Source: Aerococcus agrisoli
GTDB taxonomy: Bacteria; Bacillota; Bacilli; Lactobacillales; Aerococcaceae
DNA length: 64,000 bases
Direction: 5' to 3'
Assembly (NCBI RefSeq): GCF_003797145.1
Contig: NZ_RKMG01000008.1
Span: 1 to 64,000 of the forward strand
Translations under genes and position numbers: made by a program
In this document: in pieces, positions 44,065 to 52,934 of the stretch
Layout: each line of letters begins with the position of its first letter
Position numbering within the stretch: the first letter of the stretch is position 1
Notes under the pieces: model-generated
Seen by the model: the letters and a program-made list of their open reading frames with translations, nothing else
What the model was told of the DNA's origin: nothing
Database searches by the model: none

Positions 44065-44445
44065 TTAACTAAAGAATGTTGGCACAACTTGAATCAGTCG
44101 TGCTAGTACCGCAACCACATAAGCAGCGAATGCTAAACAGAATAATATATTTGATAGCTTCCGTGCCATTTTCCCAAGCTGCACTTGCTCATTTTGAATA
44201 AATTGAATCATCAATAAAATAATAGCAATAATTGAAAAAATTAAGATAACGTGCGCAACCCAAGAAAATCCCATCAAATAAGTCGAAATGAAGTGAAGGC
44301 AGACCAATAAAATTGGCTCTACAACATCTACCGGGGCCAGCTTCACCTTGCCTACATATAAAAATCGATGTCCAAAAACATTCACTATGTACAGGCTAAC
44401 AATTGGTAATACATATAAAAGAATTTCGCTCCATTTAAAAGCCAT
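44065..44445 (-). CDS. DUF3397 family membrane protein
   Basis: 126 aa with four membrane helices (about residues 7-25, 42-60, 65-83 and 100-120). Matches DUF3397, a family of unknown function that stands just upstream of mraZ in many Lactobacillales, as here. A terminator separates the two, so they are neighbours but not an operon. Start chosen at MAFKWSEILL; the upstream AGGAGAGG-like sequence is at a good distance. Confidence 0.82.
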   Translation of the reverse strand: MAFKWSEILLYVLPIVSLYIVNVFGHRFLYVGKVKLAPVDVVEPILLVCLHFISTYLMGFSWVAHVILIFSIIAIILLMIQFIQNEQVQLGKMARKLSNILFCLAFAAYVVAVLARLIQVVPTFFS

Positions 44446-44449
44446 CGTA

Positions 44450-45015
44450 GACTACCTCTCCTATAAATCTTATCTATTAATCTTAGCTAACAAGTTATCA
44501 AATGTCTAGTAAAGTTTGTGGTGACACGGTTAGCGAGCATTTTTAAAGTTGTGATTTCAAGCTTTAAAATCCGCAGTAATTTGTAACGGAGATTACTTAT
44601 AATTATAATCGCTGGCCGAGCTTGACCAACCGCTGCAATGCCTTGAAATCTTAATTGTGACAACATCCCAGCGCTTTATAAATAAGGCGAAAAGTACATT
44701 TCTTAATTTACCAAAATGGATAAATCCAAATTTTGATTACTTCAAGGGGTTGTGTGAATATTTATGAGAAAAAATGAGTCCCAGAACTGTTTGTGTGATT
44801 CGACTTCAAAAAAGGAAATCACACAGCCCTCTGTGTGACGCTAATATTCTCATTTTAAATACTTCAGTGCATTGAAGTACGCAAATAGCGTTTATTTTTG
44901 ATTTTAAATATACAATCATCAAGAATCCGGACAAATTACTTTATCCTAGCGTAAAACTAAGCCCAAAATGGCTTAAAACCAAAATGAATAGAAGGCTAAA
45001 CCAAACCCAGTGCAC
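44450..45015. other. AT-rich gene-free island
   Basis: No gene. Contains GTGTGATTCGACTTC and GGAAATCACACAGCC (partly complementary), and TTCTCATTTTAAATACTTCAG, which resembles the TTCTCATTTAGTAAACTTCAG of the array near 23500. Confidence 0.4.
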
Positions 45016-45018
45016 ACA

Positions 45019-45055
45019 AAAAGGCGCTAACCACAACAGTTAGCGCCCTTTTAAT
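45019..45055. terminator. Terminator of the yceD-rpmF operon
   Basis: AAGGCGCTAAC/GTTAGCGCCCTT (45021-45050), with T or A tracts on both sides; usable on minus. Confidence 0.8.
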
Positions 45056-45125
45056 TATATATAATCAAATTTATTGATTGAGAAAGATCGAAACCTTTCT
45101 CTAAAAACGTTCTGAGCTAAATAAA

Positions 45126-45311
45126 TTATTCAGCTGCAGCGTCAGTCATTACATCTTTACCGTCGTAGAAACCACAGTTAGCACATACATGGTGAGATTT
45201 ACGTAATTCACCACAGTTAGGGCATGCGTTCATTCCAGGTACTTCCAACTTGTAATGTGTACGGCGTTTATGTTTTCTTTGTTTTGAAGTTTTACGTTTT
45301 GGTACTGCCAT
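45126..45311 (-). CDS. rpmF: 50S ribosomal protein L32
   Basis: 61 aa. Starts [20 protein letters not shown] as usual and has two CxxC pairs (CPNC, CANC), so it is the zinc-binding form. AGGAGG gives eight bases to the chosen ATG; an ATG one codon earlier is also possible. Follows yceD, the regular yceD-rpmF operon. Confidence 0.96.
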   Translation of the reverse strand: MAVPKRKTSKQRKHKRRTHYKLEVPGMNACPNCGELRKSHHVCANCGFYDGKDVMTDAAAE

Positions 45312-45337
45312 CATTACACCTCCTAATTAATTATCAA

Positions 45338-45895
45338 TTATGCTTCATCCGACGATTCTGAATCTTTGAATAAGTCTTGTAGCTTGGCAAATTCAGGGTT
45401 AACTACTTCCTCAACTTCGCGCTCCGCTTCAAAATCAGATTCACTTACAACTCGCCAGTCATTCCCTTCAGGAAACTCATCTGCTGCTATCTCCGCCTCA
45501 GTTAAAATCTGAAGTGGCATATTCAGAAGAATGTGGTCACGAATCGATTCTTTCAAATCAATTGTAAAACTATCCATGAATAGTTGTGTCACATGATCTT
45601 CGTCAACAATATCTGAATTCCAACCGTCTTCAATAAAACGTTCAGAAACTGGTAGTTGCACATCCAGTTCTACAGGCTCAAGAGACCGTGTAGATGGCAT
45701 CGTCATTTTTAGTGCTAATCGTAATTGTGTCAATACTGTGTGTTCTTCGTAGAGAACCATACCTTCGACTTGAACCGGCGACATGTCAATCAACTCAGGA
45801 ATTACTGCCTTCATCTCTTCTTTCATATCAACTGATTCGTTAATCATCATTGGTTGGGATGCGATTTGACGCAACTCTTGGATAGACCATTTCAT
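45338..45895 (-). CDS. yceD: YceD family (DUF177) protein
   Basis: 185 aa acidic protein. The family is always next to rpmF and, in plants and bacteria, is linked to 23S rRNA or 50S maturation. AGGTGG fixes the ATG of MKWSIQELR; the frame is open eight codons further up but that region holds the ribosome site. Transcribed from a near-consensus promoter with rpmF. Confidence 0.88.
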   Translation of the reverse strand: MKWSIQELRQIASQPMMINESVDMKEEMKAVIPELIDMSPVQVEGMVLYEEHTVLTQLRLALKMTMPSTRSLEPVELDVQLPVSERFIEDGWNSDIVDEDHVTQLFMDSFTIDLKESIRDHILLNMPLQILTEAEIAADEFPEGNDWRVVSESDFEAEREVEEVVNPEFAKLQDLFKDSESSDEA

Positions 45896-45924
45896 TATTG
45901 ACCACCTAATAAGCAACAAGAAAA

Positions 45925-45953
45925 ATTATACCTAGTTTAAACTTATTTGTCAA
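45925..45953 (-). promoter_or_regulatory. Promoter of yceD-rpmF
   Basis: Perfect boxes on minus: TTGACA (45948-45953), 17 bases, TATAAT (45925-45930). Confidence 0.88.
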
Positions 45954-46103
45954 CGTTTTTTCCTTGACAAGCTAATTTTTTAAACAGAATATCAATTCCA
46001 TCTCTAAACTGTGGATGAAATGCACTTTCACCATACTACTAGCTTGAGACTAAAAAGTAAACAAATTTCTCTTGTGCTCCCTTTCGATTTTATTTTTTGT
46101 ATT

Positions 46104-47372
46104 TTACTTAAAAATTGGCGGGTGATTAAAATTCTGACTCGGCAACTGTGGCGCAAGCATCTCGTATATCCGGTCTGCCTGAATCCACATCGGCCACGCA
46201 CGCTCCACTGATTGGTCCACCCGACTGACCAAATTCCAGCGATTGGCATCCTGACTCAACGCTTCCTTCATCAACTTCAGGTAAGCACGCCCCTGAGCAT
46301 TCGCCGCAAGCAGCATCAGCGGTTGCGACTGGTCCGGTGCCAACATCCCTTGCATCTGCGCATCATGGACATTCAACACCGTCATCAAGGCCGTACGTTG
46401 GACGCGATTCCGCGACCAGTTCCTGTTTTTTACATTATCTACAAAATCCTCAAAAGACGCAACTTGCTTGATCGCCTCTTGCATCCGGTGCTCCATCCCG
46501 CCAGACATCTGATAAATCGACGCCAGCTCATCAGCACTTGCACTTAGCAGTTTATATTTGAGAAAAGGAAACAACTGATTCCAGCCGACAAGCTGTTGAT
46601 TACTTATCGCCGCCATCAATTGTGCAACCATTTGCTCAGGAACTACTGCAGCCAGTTTGACTGGGAAATTCTCTGCTTGGGCATCATTGGTTTGAATCAT
46701 ACGCCGAATAGCAGAACCCGATGTAAAACGAGGTGAATCCTCACTTAAAGTCGTTTCGTCCAGCTCTTCTAAACGGTGGTTGTCCCCAATCCTGTTCACC
46801 GGCACTAACTGCATGGGCTTTTCCAATTGGGCATTGGCTTTTGCATAGGCAAAGGCTAACAAGGTGTTGGCGTTATCCTGGAAATGTATGTTTAAATGAC
46901 GGATTGCATCATGATCAGCCATCAGTGTCTTGATAGCGGCTATCCTTTTTTCCGCAAAAGACATATTGTCAATTGCATCGACACTGGCATTGGCTGCTGC
47001 TACAGCTTTAGGGTGATCATGCATCCATTGGGCTAGAAGCTCATAATCCTTAAAATGCGGGTCTTCCACCCCAAAGGATACAAAATCACATCCCATAGCA
47101 CTCAAGGCTTGAATGCCGCCACTAGCGAAGATGTCGGCCGGCTGTGTGGCATACCAAAAAGGCAGCTCAATCACCAGGTCACATCCATTGGCTAGGGCAA
47201 CCTGTGCCCGGTCCCATTTGGAGATGAGGGCTGGCTCGCCGCGTTGGACATAATTACCAGACATGAGTCCGATGACAAGGTCCGCCCCGCTTTGTGCCCG
47301 TGCTTGCTGCAATTGATAGGCATGGCCGTGATGAAATGGATGCCATTCTGCTATAACGCCAACTGCTCGCAT
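46104..47372 (-). CDS. tmcAL: tRNA(Met) cytidine acetate ligase TmcAL (YlbM)
   Basis: 422 aa nucleotidyltransferase-fold enzyme that in Bacillus makes N4-acetylcytidine at the wobble base of elongator tRNA-Met from acetate and ATP. Motifs: GVIAEWHPFHHGHAYQL (HxGH-type), LMSGNYVQRGEPAL, and DLVIELPFWYATQPADIF. Last gene of the yqeG to tmcAL transcript; AAGGGGG before ATG. No clear terminator is visible below it. Confidence 0.92.
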   Translation of the reverse strand: MRAVGVIAEWHPFHHGHAYQLQQARAQSGADLVIGLMSGNYVQRGEPALISKWDRAQVALANGCDLVIELPFWYATQPADIFASGGIQALSAMGCDFVSFGVEDPHFKDYELLAQWMHDHPKAVAAANASVDAIDNMSFAEKRIAAIKTLMADHDAIRHLNIHFQDNANTLLAFAYAKANAQLEKPMQLVPVNRIGDNHRLEELDETTLSEDSPRFTSGSAIRRMIQTNDAQAENFPVKLAAVVPEQMVAQLMAAISNQQLVGWNQLFPFLKYKLLSASADELASIYQMSGGMEHRMQEAIKQVASFEDFVDNVKNRNWSRNRVQRTALMTVLNVHDAQMQGMLAPDQSQPLMLLAANAQGRAYLKLMKEALSQDANRWNLVSRVDQSVERAWPMWIQADRIYEMLAPQLPSQNFNHPPIFK

Positions 47373-47398
47373 GCGCGTTCCCCCTTTTTCCTAAAAGC

Positions 47399-48166
47399 TT
47401 ATTTCTCTGCTGCGAAGAAGATACGTTTAGATGTTGCATCCGGTGCATCTTGCGTGAAATCGGCTGTTACACGGATATTCTTGAAACCAATTTCGGTCAA
47501 GATAGCCTTGTACGTCTCGATTGGCAAGGTGCGTTCGTAATGTAATTCTTCGAAGCGTTGGTATTGGTCGTCGTTTTCGTTTTGCATGAATACGTTAATG
47601 GTATGATCGATGGTATTTTCGCCACGGAATTGGTTTGACGTCCATGTAAAAACAGCATCGTCCCACTCAACCACAAGCGAAGTTTCTGGGTAGATTTCAT
47701 TCATTTGATATTCAGAATGGACATCAAACATGAAGACCCCACCATCTTGTAATTGTTGGTACACATGACGGAAAGTTGCTTCCACAGCTTCCTCGCCATC
47801 TAGATAACAAAATGTATCACAGAAACATGAAATGACAGCTGCTTGTTGGTCTAAGGTAAAAGTGGTCATGTCGTCAACCCAGAAATCAATGTCTAAGTCC
47901 GCATCAGCGGCATTGACTTGTGCAGCCGCAACCATTTTTTCAGATAAATCTAAGCCGCGCATTTTGTAGCCAGCTTGTGTCATTAAGACTGCAAATTGGC
48001 CACCACCGGCACCTAAATCCAACCAAAAGTCATCTTCGCCCAAGAATTTATCATAGGCTTGGATGCTTGCTGTGGCATAGTTAAACCATGATAAATAAAG
48101 ACTTTCGTCAAATAGGACCTCGTAAACATCCGCAAACACGTCGTATTGTTGGTTATTTTCGCCCAT
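47399..48166 (-). CDS. yqeM: Class I SAM-dependent methyltransferase, YqeM type
   Basis: 255 aa. SAM-binding motif I WLDLGAGGGQFAVLM, followed by GLDLSEKMV and the acidic IDFWVDDM. Its place after rsfS and before tmcAL is that of yqeM in Bacillus; the substrate is unknown. Start ATG has AGGA upstream. Confidence 0.88.
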   Translation of the reverse strand: MGENNQQYDVFADVYEVLFDESLYLSWFNYATASIQAYDKFLGEDDFWLDLGAGGGQFAVLMTQAGYKMRGLDLSEKMVAAAQVNAADADLDIDFWVDDMTTFTLDQQAAVISCFCDTFCYLDGEEAVEATFRHVYQQLQDGGVFMFDVHSEYQMNEIYPETSLVVEWDDAVFTWTSNQFRGENTIDHTINVFMQNENDDQYQRFEELHYERTLPIETYKAILTEIGFKNIRVTADFTQDAPDATSKRIFFAAEK

Positions 48167-48179
48167 TATCGTGTCCTGA

Positions 48180-48539
48180 CTAGCTTAACCAAGCTTCAAC
48201 GTTAACCATTGGTGCTTCAGCCCACATTTTTTCTAAGTTGTAGAAACCACGTTCTTCAGATGTGAATACGTGTACGATTACATCATAAGCATCGATTAAG
48301 ATCCAACGGTTACCGTCTTTCCCTTCGATACCTTTCACTTCAAAGCCAGCTTCTTCAATTGCTTCTTCAACGGCATCAACGATAGCTTTCACTTGGCGGT
48401 CATTACGTCCACTCATCATTACAAAGTAATCTGCTACGGGTGTTACGTTCGCAACGTCCAAGGCTACGATATCTTGTGCCAAACGGTCGTCTGCTCCTCT
48501 TACAATTGCTTCTAATAGTACTTCACTTTTCTTCGTCAT
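48180..48539 (-). CDS. rsfS: Ribosome silencing factor RsfS
   Basis: 119 aa DUF143 protein that binds L14 on the 50S subunit and blocks subunit joining in starvation. Motifs: VALDVANVTPVADYFVMMSG, EGKDGNRWILIDAYDVIVHVF, and EERGFYNLEKMW. AAAAGGAG before ATG. In the nadD-yqeK-rsfS order. Confidence 0.95.
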   Translation of the reverse strand: MTKKSEVLLEAIVRGADDRLAQDIVALDVANVTPVADYFVMMSGRNDRQVKAIVDAVEEAIEEAGFEVKGIEGKDGNRWILIDAYDVIVHVFTSEERGFYNLEKMWAEAPMVNVEAWLS

Positions 48540-48588
48540 ATGTGCTCCTTTTTATGTGTTTACATGTGTTAAAAAAATATTACATCAA

Positions 48589-49194
48589 TTATTTATTACG
48601 TTTGGCTGTCCAATCGTTATAAATATTGATAGTTTCTGGGTAAACGATGCGTCCACTATCTACTAAGTGGATAATGGATTGTTTCATTTTGTAATCAACG
48701 GCATCGTCCAAGTTGTTTTTGGCTAATTCACGTGCTTTGTCTACGCCCTTGAAGGTACGTCCGGGTTCGATGTAATCGGCCACGAACAAGACTTTTTGGT
48801 CAAGGGTCATGTCATAACCACCAATTGTATGGTTCCAAACGGCTTTCAAGATATCCTCATCGGTTACCCCAAAGTCACGGTTGGCAATCATGGCTGCTAA
48901 GGGACCGTGCCAAATTGCAGAGCCATAGTCTAACCAACGTGGATCGTAGCCTGGATAATCTTTAAACAGACTTAGATGTTTCACGCTGTCGTCTTTGGCA
49001 AAATCGTGTAGTAAAGCAGCGATGCTCGCTTTTTCCACGTCTGCACCTGGCAAGTTCTTCGCCATTTTCACAGCGGTCTCTTCCACACGTAAGACGTGCT
49101 TGAAGCGTTTCTCTGCCAATCGTGCTTGCAATTGTTTTAATAGTTCGTCACGGGTAATGTGAATTAAATTTGGATTGAATTCCTTAGCTTTCAT
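48589..49194 (-). CDS. yqeK: HD-domain protein YqeK (Ap4A hydrolase)
   Basis: 201 aa HD phosphohydrolase; YqeK enzymes cut diadenosine tetraphosphate symmetrically to ADP. Metal ligands in FKHVLRVEETA and LLHDFAKDD, with IWHGPLAA later. It overlaps the end of nadD by 11 bases; the frame is open further up inside nadD but MKAKEFNPNLI is the sensible start. The ribosome site (AAGGGG) is rather far, about 13 bases. Confidence 0.92.
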   Translation of the reverse strand: MKAKEFNPNLIHITRDELLKQLQARLAEKRFKHVLRVEETAVKMAKNLPGADVEKASIAALLHDFAKDDSVKHLSLFKDYPGYDPRWLDYGSAIWHGPLAAMIANRDFGVTDEDILKAVWNHTIGGYDMTLDQKVLFVADYIEPGRTFKGVDKARELAKNNLDDAVDYKMKQSIIHLVDSGRIVYPETINIYNDWTAKRNK

Positions 49195-49846
49195 GCGGTA
49201 AATAAAGCCCCTTCTCCTTGATGTAATCGTTGACTGCTTGCGGAACGAGATAGCGTATAGAATCACCGTTGCCAACTGCTTTTCGAATTGCGGTTGATGA
49301 TGCGGTCATTCCTTCAGCATCCACAAAAATCAGTGGATAGTCTGATTCGGTTTTGTATCCTTCGCGACCGACGCCGACAAAGTGAACGAGTTTAATCAGG
49401 TCATCAATGCGGTGCCATTGCGGAAGATTTTCAATCATATCTGCCCCGATGATAAAGTAAAATTCATTGTTGGGATACAAGGTCTTGAGAATCTCCATAG
49501 TTTCGACAGTATAAGACTTGCCCTCACGTTGGAGTTCAATATCTTCCAGTCTAAAATGTGGATTATCAGCAATGGCCAAATCAATCATATCTACACGGTA
49601 GCTATCATCAATCGTATCCTTCGTATGCGCATGCGGCGGTTTTTTATTCGGCATAAACCAAATTTCATCTAATTTCAATTTATCAAAGACTTGCTCAGCC
49701 ATTAACAGATGTCCATTATGGATTGGATTAAAAGTGCCTCCTAGAATCCCTATCCGTTGGTGCGGATGGTCGGCGAAAGCAAGTTGTGTCTCTGGTTCGT
49801 TGACCAAGGTTACGTTTTCTTGGTTTAAAAACTGTACTTTTCCCAC
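49184..49846 (-). CDS. nadD: Nicotinate-nucleotide adenylyltransferase
   Basis: NaMN + ATP to deamido-NAD, in NAD synthesis. 220 aa. GGTFNPIHNGHLLMAE carries the HxGH motif and STAIRKAVGNG the ISSTxxR motif. The start is GTG with AGGAGG six bases ahead; this gives a 30-residue extension before RIGILGGTF, longer than in many homologues but well supported by the ribosome site. Confidence 0.95.
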   Translation of the reverse strand: MGKVQFLNQENVTLVNEPETQLAFADHPHQRIGILGGTFNPIHNGHLLMAEQVFDKLKLDEIWFMPNKKPPHAHTKDTIDDSYRVDMIDLAIADNPHFRLEDIELQREGKSYTVETMEILKTLYPNNEFYFIIGADMIENLPQWHRIDDLIKLVHFVGVGREGYKTESDYPLIFVDAEGMTASSTAIRKAVGNGDSIRYLVPQAVNDYIKEKGLYLPHES

Positions 49847-49862
49847 AAAATGCCTCCTACCG

Positions 49863-50171
49863 TTACGCTAATGCTCTTACTTCAGTTGAAACTTTTTGAT
49901 TCTTCGCTTCAGAAGATTGACGGTATAAGGTAATCACACGGCCAATCGTTTGTACGACAAATGCATCCACAGCTTCAGCAATCGCTGCTGCCGCTTCGTC
50001 AGTCTCTTCGTCCGTATTTTGTAATAAATGAACCTTGATCAATTCGCGTTTTTCTAGCAATTCATCAATTTGCACCATAAATTCTTCAGATAAACCATTC
50101 TTACCAATATTGGCAACAGGATTTAAATGATGGGCTTCTTTACGTAAAAATTTCTTTTGTTTGTTATTCAA
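49863..50171 (-). CDS. yhbY: CRM-domain RNA-binding protein YhbY
   Basis: 102 aa. CRM domain with KFLRKEAHHLNPVANIGKNG and LLEKRELIKVHLLQN; associates with pre-50S particles. The start is TTG, ten bases after AAAGGAG. Between yqeH and nadD, as in Bacillus. Confidence 0.93.
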   Translation of the reverse strand: MNNKQKKFLRKEAHHLNPVANIGKNGLSEEFMVQIDELLEKRELIKVHLLQNTDEETDEAAAAIAEAVDAFVVQTIGRVITLYRQSSEAKNQKVSTEVRALA

Positions 50172-50210
50172 GTTGAATAAACTCCTTTCACTTTCATCTA
50201 TCTCAAAAAA

Positions 50211-51338
50211 TTAGATTAATTTTTCTCTTGTAAAAATGTCAATACCCTTCGGTACGTACGCAGCTAGGCGAACTGGTGTATTCACGGTAACCCAGCCTAA
50301 TCCTGGGAATACGATATCAGAAGGCTCTTTAATCGCAATCTCTTTGCGTACCAATGGTGGAAACTCGTCAACATTCTCTGCATAAGGCGGTTGTAAAATA
50401 CCACCTAAATGTTCTTGGTAAAATTCATCCGACCCCTCTAATTTACGACGGTGAATCTTCACTTGGTTAGACATGTAGACTGTAAATGAAGTGCGTTCAC
50501 CTGTAATAAAGTCTAATCGTGCTAAACCACCAAAGAACAAGGTTTGTTCAGGGTTCAATTGGAAAGTCATTGGACGGATTTCTTTACTTGGTAAAACTTC
50601 CACCAATTCTTTACCTTTCAATAATGAGGTCATTTGACCATCATTCATGATACCTGGTGTATCGATTAGGTTTGCTGTATTTCCATCAGCATCGTCAAAT
50701 GGAATCTCGATTAAATCAAGAGTTGTTCCTGGGAACTGACTTGTCGTAATCACGTCCGCTTGTACACCTGTTGCTTGTAAGATACGGTTGATAATAGATG
50801 ATTTCCCAACATTGGCCATACCGATGACATAGACATCGCGACCTTGGCGCATTTCATCAATTTTCGCCAATAAGGCATCAATATTTTCACGTTTCTTCGC
50901 TGATGCAAGCATCAATTCATCCACGTGGATACCGTTGTCTTTCAAGTATTTACGCAACCAATTTTCGATACGGTTGTGTTTGACAGCTTTTGGAATAGCA
51001 TCCATTTTATTCGCTACCATCAAGATTTGGTTCTTACCGACGAAACGGTTTAGACCGTTAATCAATGAACCTGCCACATCAAAGATATCAATCACGTTCA
51101 CGATTAATGCATCTTTGTCCCCTAAGGTATTTAAGATGGCTAAGAATTCGTCAGCTGATGTTGAAACTTTTTCAAGGGTGTTATAATGGCGCAATTTAAA
51201 ACAGCGTTGGCAGTATAAAAGTCCTGATTCAACGCCTTTTTCGTATGCAGATTTTGGTGTATAGCCACGTTGATCAGGAAATTCTGTTTGGACTAAAGCA
51301 CCACAACCTACGCAATATAAGTTTTCTTCGTTAGACAA
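50211..51338 (-). CDS. yqeH: Circularly permuted GTPase YqeH
   Basis: 375 aa GTPase for 30S assembly. N-terminal zinc ribbon (CVGC, CQRC), then GTPase motifs in permuted order: NKMD (G4) and SAKK (G5) come before GMANVGKSSIIN (G1) and DTPG (G3). It overlaps the end of yqeG by eight bases. Part of the ribosome-biogenesis operon. Confidence 0.96.
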   Translation of the reverse strand: MSNEENLYCVGCGALVQTEFPDQRGYTPKSAYEKGVESGLLYCQRCFKLRHYNTLEKVSTSADEFLAILNTLGDKDALIVNVIDIFDVAGSLINGLNRFVGKNQILMVANKMDAIPKAVKHNRIENWLRKYLKDNGIHVDELMLASAKKRENIDALLAKIDEMRQGRDVYVIGMANVGKSSIINRILQATGVQADVITTSQFPGTTLDLIEIPFDDADGNTANLIDTPGIMNDGQMTSLLKGKELVEVLPSKEIRPMTFQLNPEQTLFFGGLARLDFITGERTSFTVYMSNQVKIHRRKLEGSDEFYQEHLGGILQPPYAENVDEFPPLVRKEIAIKEPSDIVFPGLGWVTVNTPVRLAAYVPKGIDIFTREKLI

Positions 51339-51861
51339 TATTGTTCCTCCACTTCAATTCTGGATGTGCATTTTGCATTCGTTTAAATAATATTTTTTCT
51401 AGTCGTCGATTGAGTAAGGTCCAAACCATATCTGTTTCGACCAAAGGCATCACCAGAATACTGCGGATACCGAAGCGATTACCACCGAAAACATCTGTCA
51501 TTAGTTGATCACCAACAATGACTGCTTCCTCAGGTGCAACCCCTAATTTATCCAAGGCACGTTTATAGCCACGACGTGATGGCTTTTTCGCATCAGCAGT
51601 ATAGAGAACACCAAGTTCATCTGCTACGCGTGCAACACGTTTCTGGTTGTTATTAGAAAGGATAACGACAGGGATACCTGCTTCTTTCATCGTGGACAAC
51701 CAAGCTCTTAACTCCGGTGTTCCATCAGGATTATTCCAAGCAATCAAGGTATTATCAAGGTCTGTGATGACACCCTTTATATTATGTTTCAATAATTGTT
51801 CAGGGGTTAATTGATAAATACGTTCAATCATCCATGTCGGTGTAAAAAAGTCTTTTCTCAT
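51331..51861 (-). CDS. yqeG: HAD family phosphatase YqeG
   Basis: 176 aa HAD-IIIA phosphatase. Motif I is DLDNTLIAWN, motif II VVILSNNNQ, and motif III/IV GDQLMTDVFGGN. Related to mitochondrial PTPMT/GEP4-type phosphatases; in bacteria the substrate is uncertain, phosphatidylglycerophosphate having been suggested. GGGAGG five bases before the ATG of MRKDFFTPTW; the longer frame upstream runs through the promoter. First gene of its operon. Confidence 0.92.
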   Translation of the reverse strand: MRKDFFTPTWMIERIYQLTPEQLLKHNIKGVITDLDNTLIAWNNPDGTPELRAWLSTMKEAGIPVVILSNNNQKRVARVADELGVLYTADAKKPSRRGYKRALDKLGVAPEEAVIVGDQLMTDVFGGNRFGIRSILVMPLVETDMVWTLLNRRLEKILFKRMQNAHPELKWRNNIV

Positions 51862-51886
51862 GACGGCCTCCCATGTTTTTTCATGA

Positions 51887-51898
51887 TTAAGTATACCA
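51887..51898 (-). promoter_or_regulatory. Promoter of the yqeG-tmcAL operon
   Basis: On minus TGGTATACT gives an extended -10 (TATACT at 51890-51895). A TTGTGA lies 19 bases upstream. Confidence 0.6.
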
Positions 51899-51974
51899 CA
51901 AGACCCCGTCACATTCACAATTCGGGCTAGCCAGCAAGGCTTGTCGCATTGGCCTAGAACCAACATCCTAATCA

Positions 51975-52018
51975 ACAAAAAATGCTACGAACATATCGGG
52001 CTGATATGCTCGTAACAT
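51975..52018 (-). terminator. Terminator of thrB
   Basis: Long stem 51982-51997/52003-52018 with mismatches, five-base loop, then six T on minus. Confidence 0.85.
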
Positions 52019-52034
52019 TATCAATCGTCTAAAA

Positions 52035-52925
52035 TTACATACCCTCTACTATAACCCCATCTGACGCAAAGTCAAGAGGAATCACACTAGCATCAAGGTC
52101 TAAAGCTTGTAAATTTGTTAAAATTGCATCCACGTGGTCTGCATGTACCAAAGTCATCACTGTTGGACCAGCACCAGACAAGTAAGTACCATAGACACCG
52201 TCCACATTTTTCAAGGCTTCACGCACTTGCGCCAATTCCGGTACTAAACTCGCACGAAATGGCTCATGCAACTGATCCATTTCCATTAAGGTGCCGACAG
52301 CTGCCAAATCGCCCTCGAATAACTTGCTCACAAACACATTGCCAATCCCATTGGCACGAACTGCATCTGTAAAGCTTAATTCTTTAGGTAAAACGGCACG
52401 CGCTGCCTTCGTCAATAATTCCCGGTGAGGCACGACTGCAATAAAATGGACATCATCTAGGATCGCTTTAGTCCACAATACATGGCTTTCGTCCATAGCC
52501 ACCGAAACCACTAGCCCCCCTGCAATTGCTGGGGCGATATTATCTGGGTGACCCTCTAATTCATTCGCCATATTGATTTTAGTCGCAGTATCCCATTTTT
52601 GCCCAGATAAAATTTCTGCAATGGCAATACCTGCAACAATAGCAGATGATGATGAGCCTAGACCACGAGCAGTGGGTATATCACTAGTCATCACTAAATG
52701 ATGCGGGGCTACATCCGGTGCAAAACGTAGAATGGTTTCAATCACCATATTGCGCTCATCGTGAGGAATGCCTTCCCCAAGTTCATGGTCAATCACCCAA
52801 GATGCTGATGGTCCCACAATTTCAAGTGTTAGGTATAAACCAAGCGCAACACCTACCGAGTCAAAACCTGGACCCATATTGGCTGAAGTTGCTGGCACTT
52901 TAATACGTATGTTTGTATTTGTCAT
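52035..52925 (-). CDS. thrB: Homoserine kinase
   Basis: 296 aa GHMP-family kinase that phosphorylates homoserine for threonine synthesis. VPATSANMGPGFDSVGVAL opens the chain, and the ATP loop is ARGLGSSSSAIVAG. AGGTGG at five bases selects the ATG three codons inside the longest frame. It follows hom by nine bases; threonine synthase (thrC) is not in the window. Confidence 0.95.
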   Translation of the reverse strand: MTNTNIRIKVPATSANMGPGFDSVGVALGLYLTLEIVGPSASWVIDHELGEGIPHDERNMVIETILRFAPDVAPHHLVMTSDIPTARGLGSSSSAIVAGIAIAEILSGQKWDTATKINMANELEGHPDNIAPAIAGGLVVSVAMDESHVLWTKAILDDVHFIAVVPHRELLTKAARAVLPKELSFTDAVRANGIGNVFVSKLFEGDLAAVGTLMEMDQLHEPFRASLVPELAQVREALKNVDGVYGTYLSGAGPTVMTLVHADHVDAILTNLQALDLDASVIPLDFASDGVIVEGM

Positions 52926-52934
52926 CGCACCCAC

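Noticed and set aside
43810-44106. Open frame on plus upstream of mraZ
   Set aside because: No ribosome site and it passes through two intrinsic terminators of the opposite strand.
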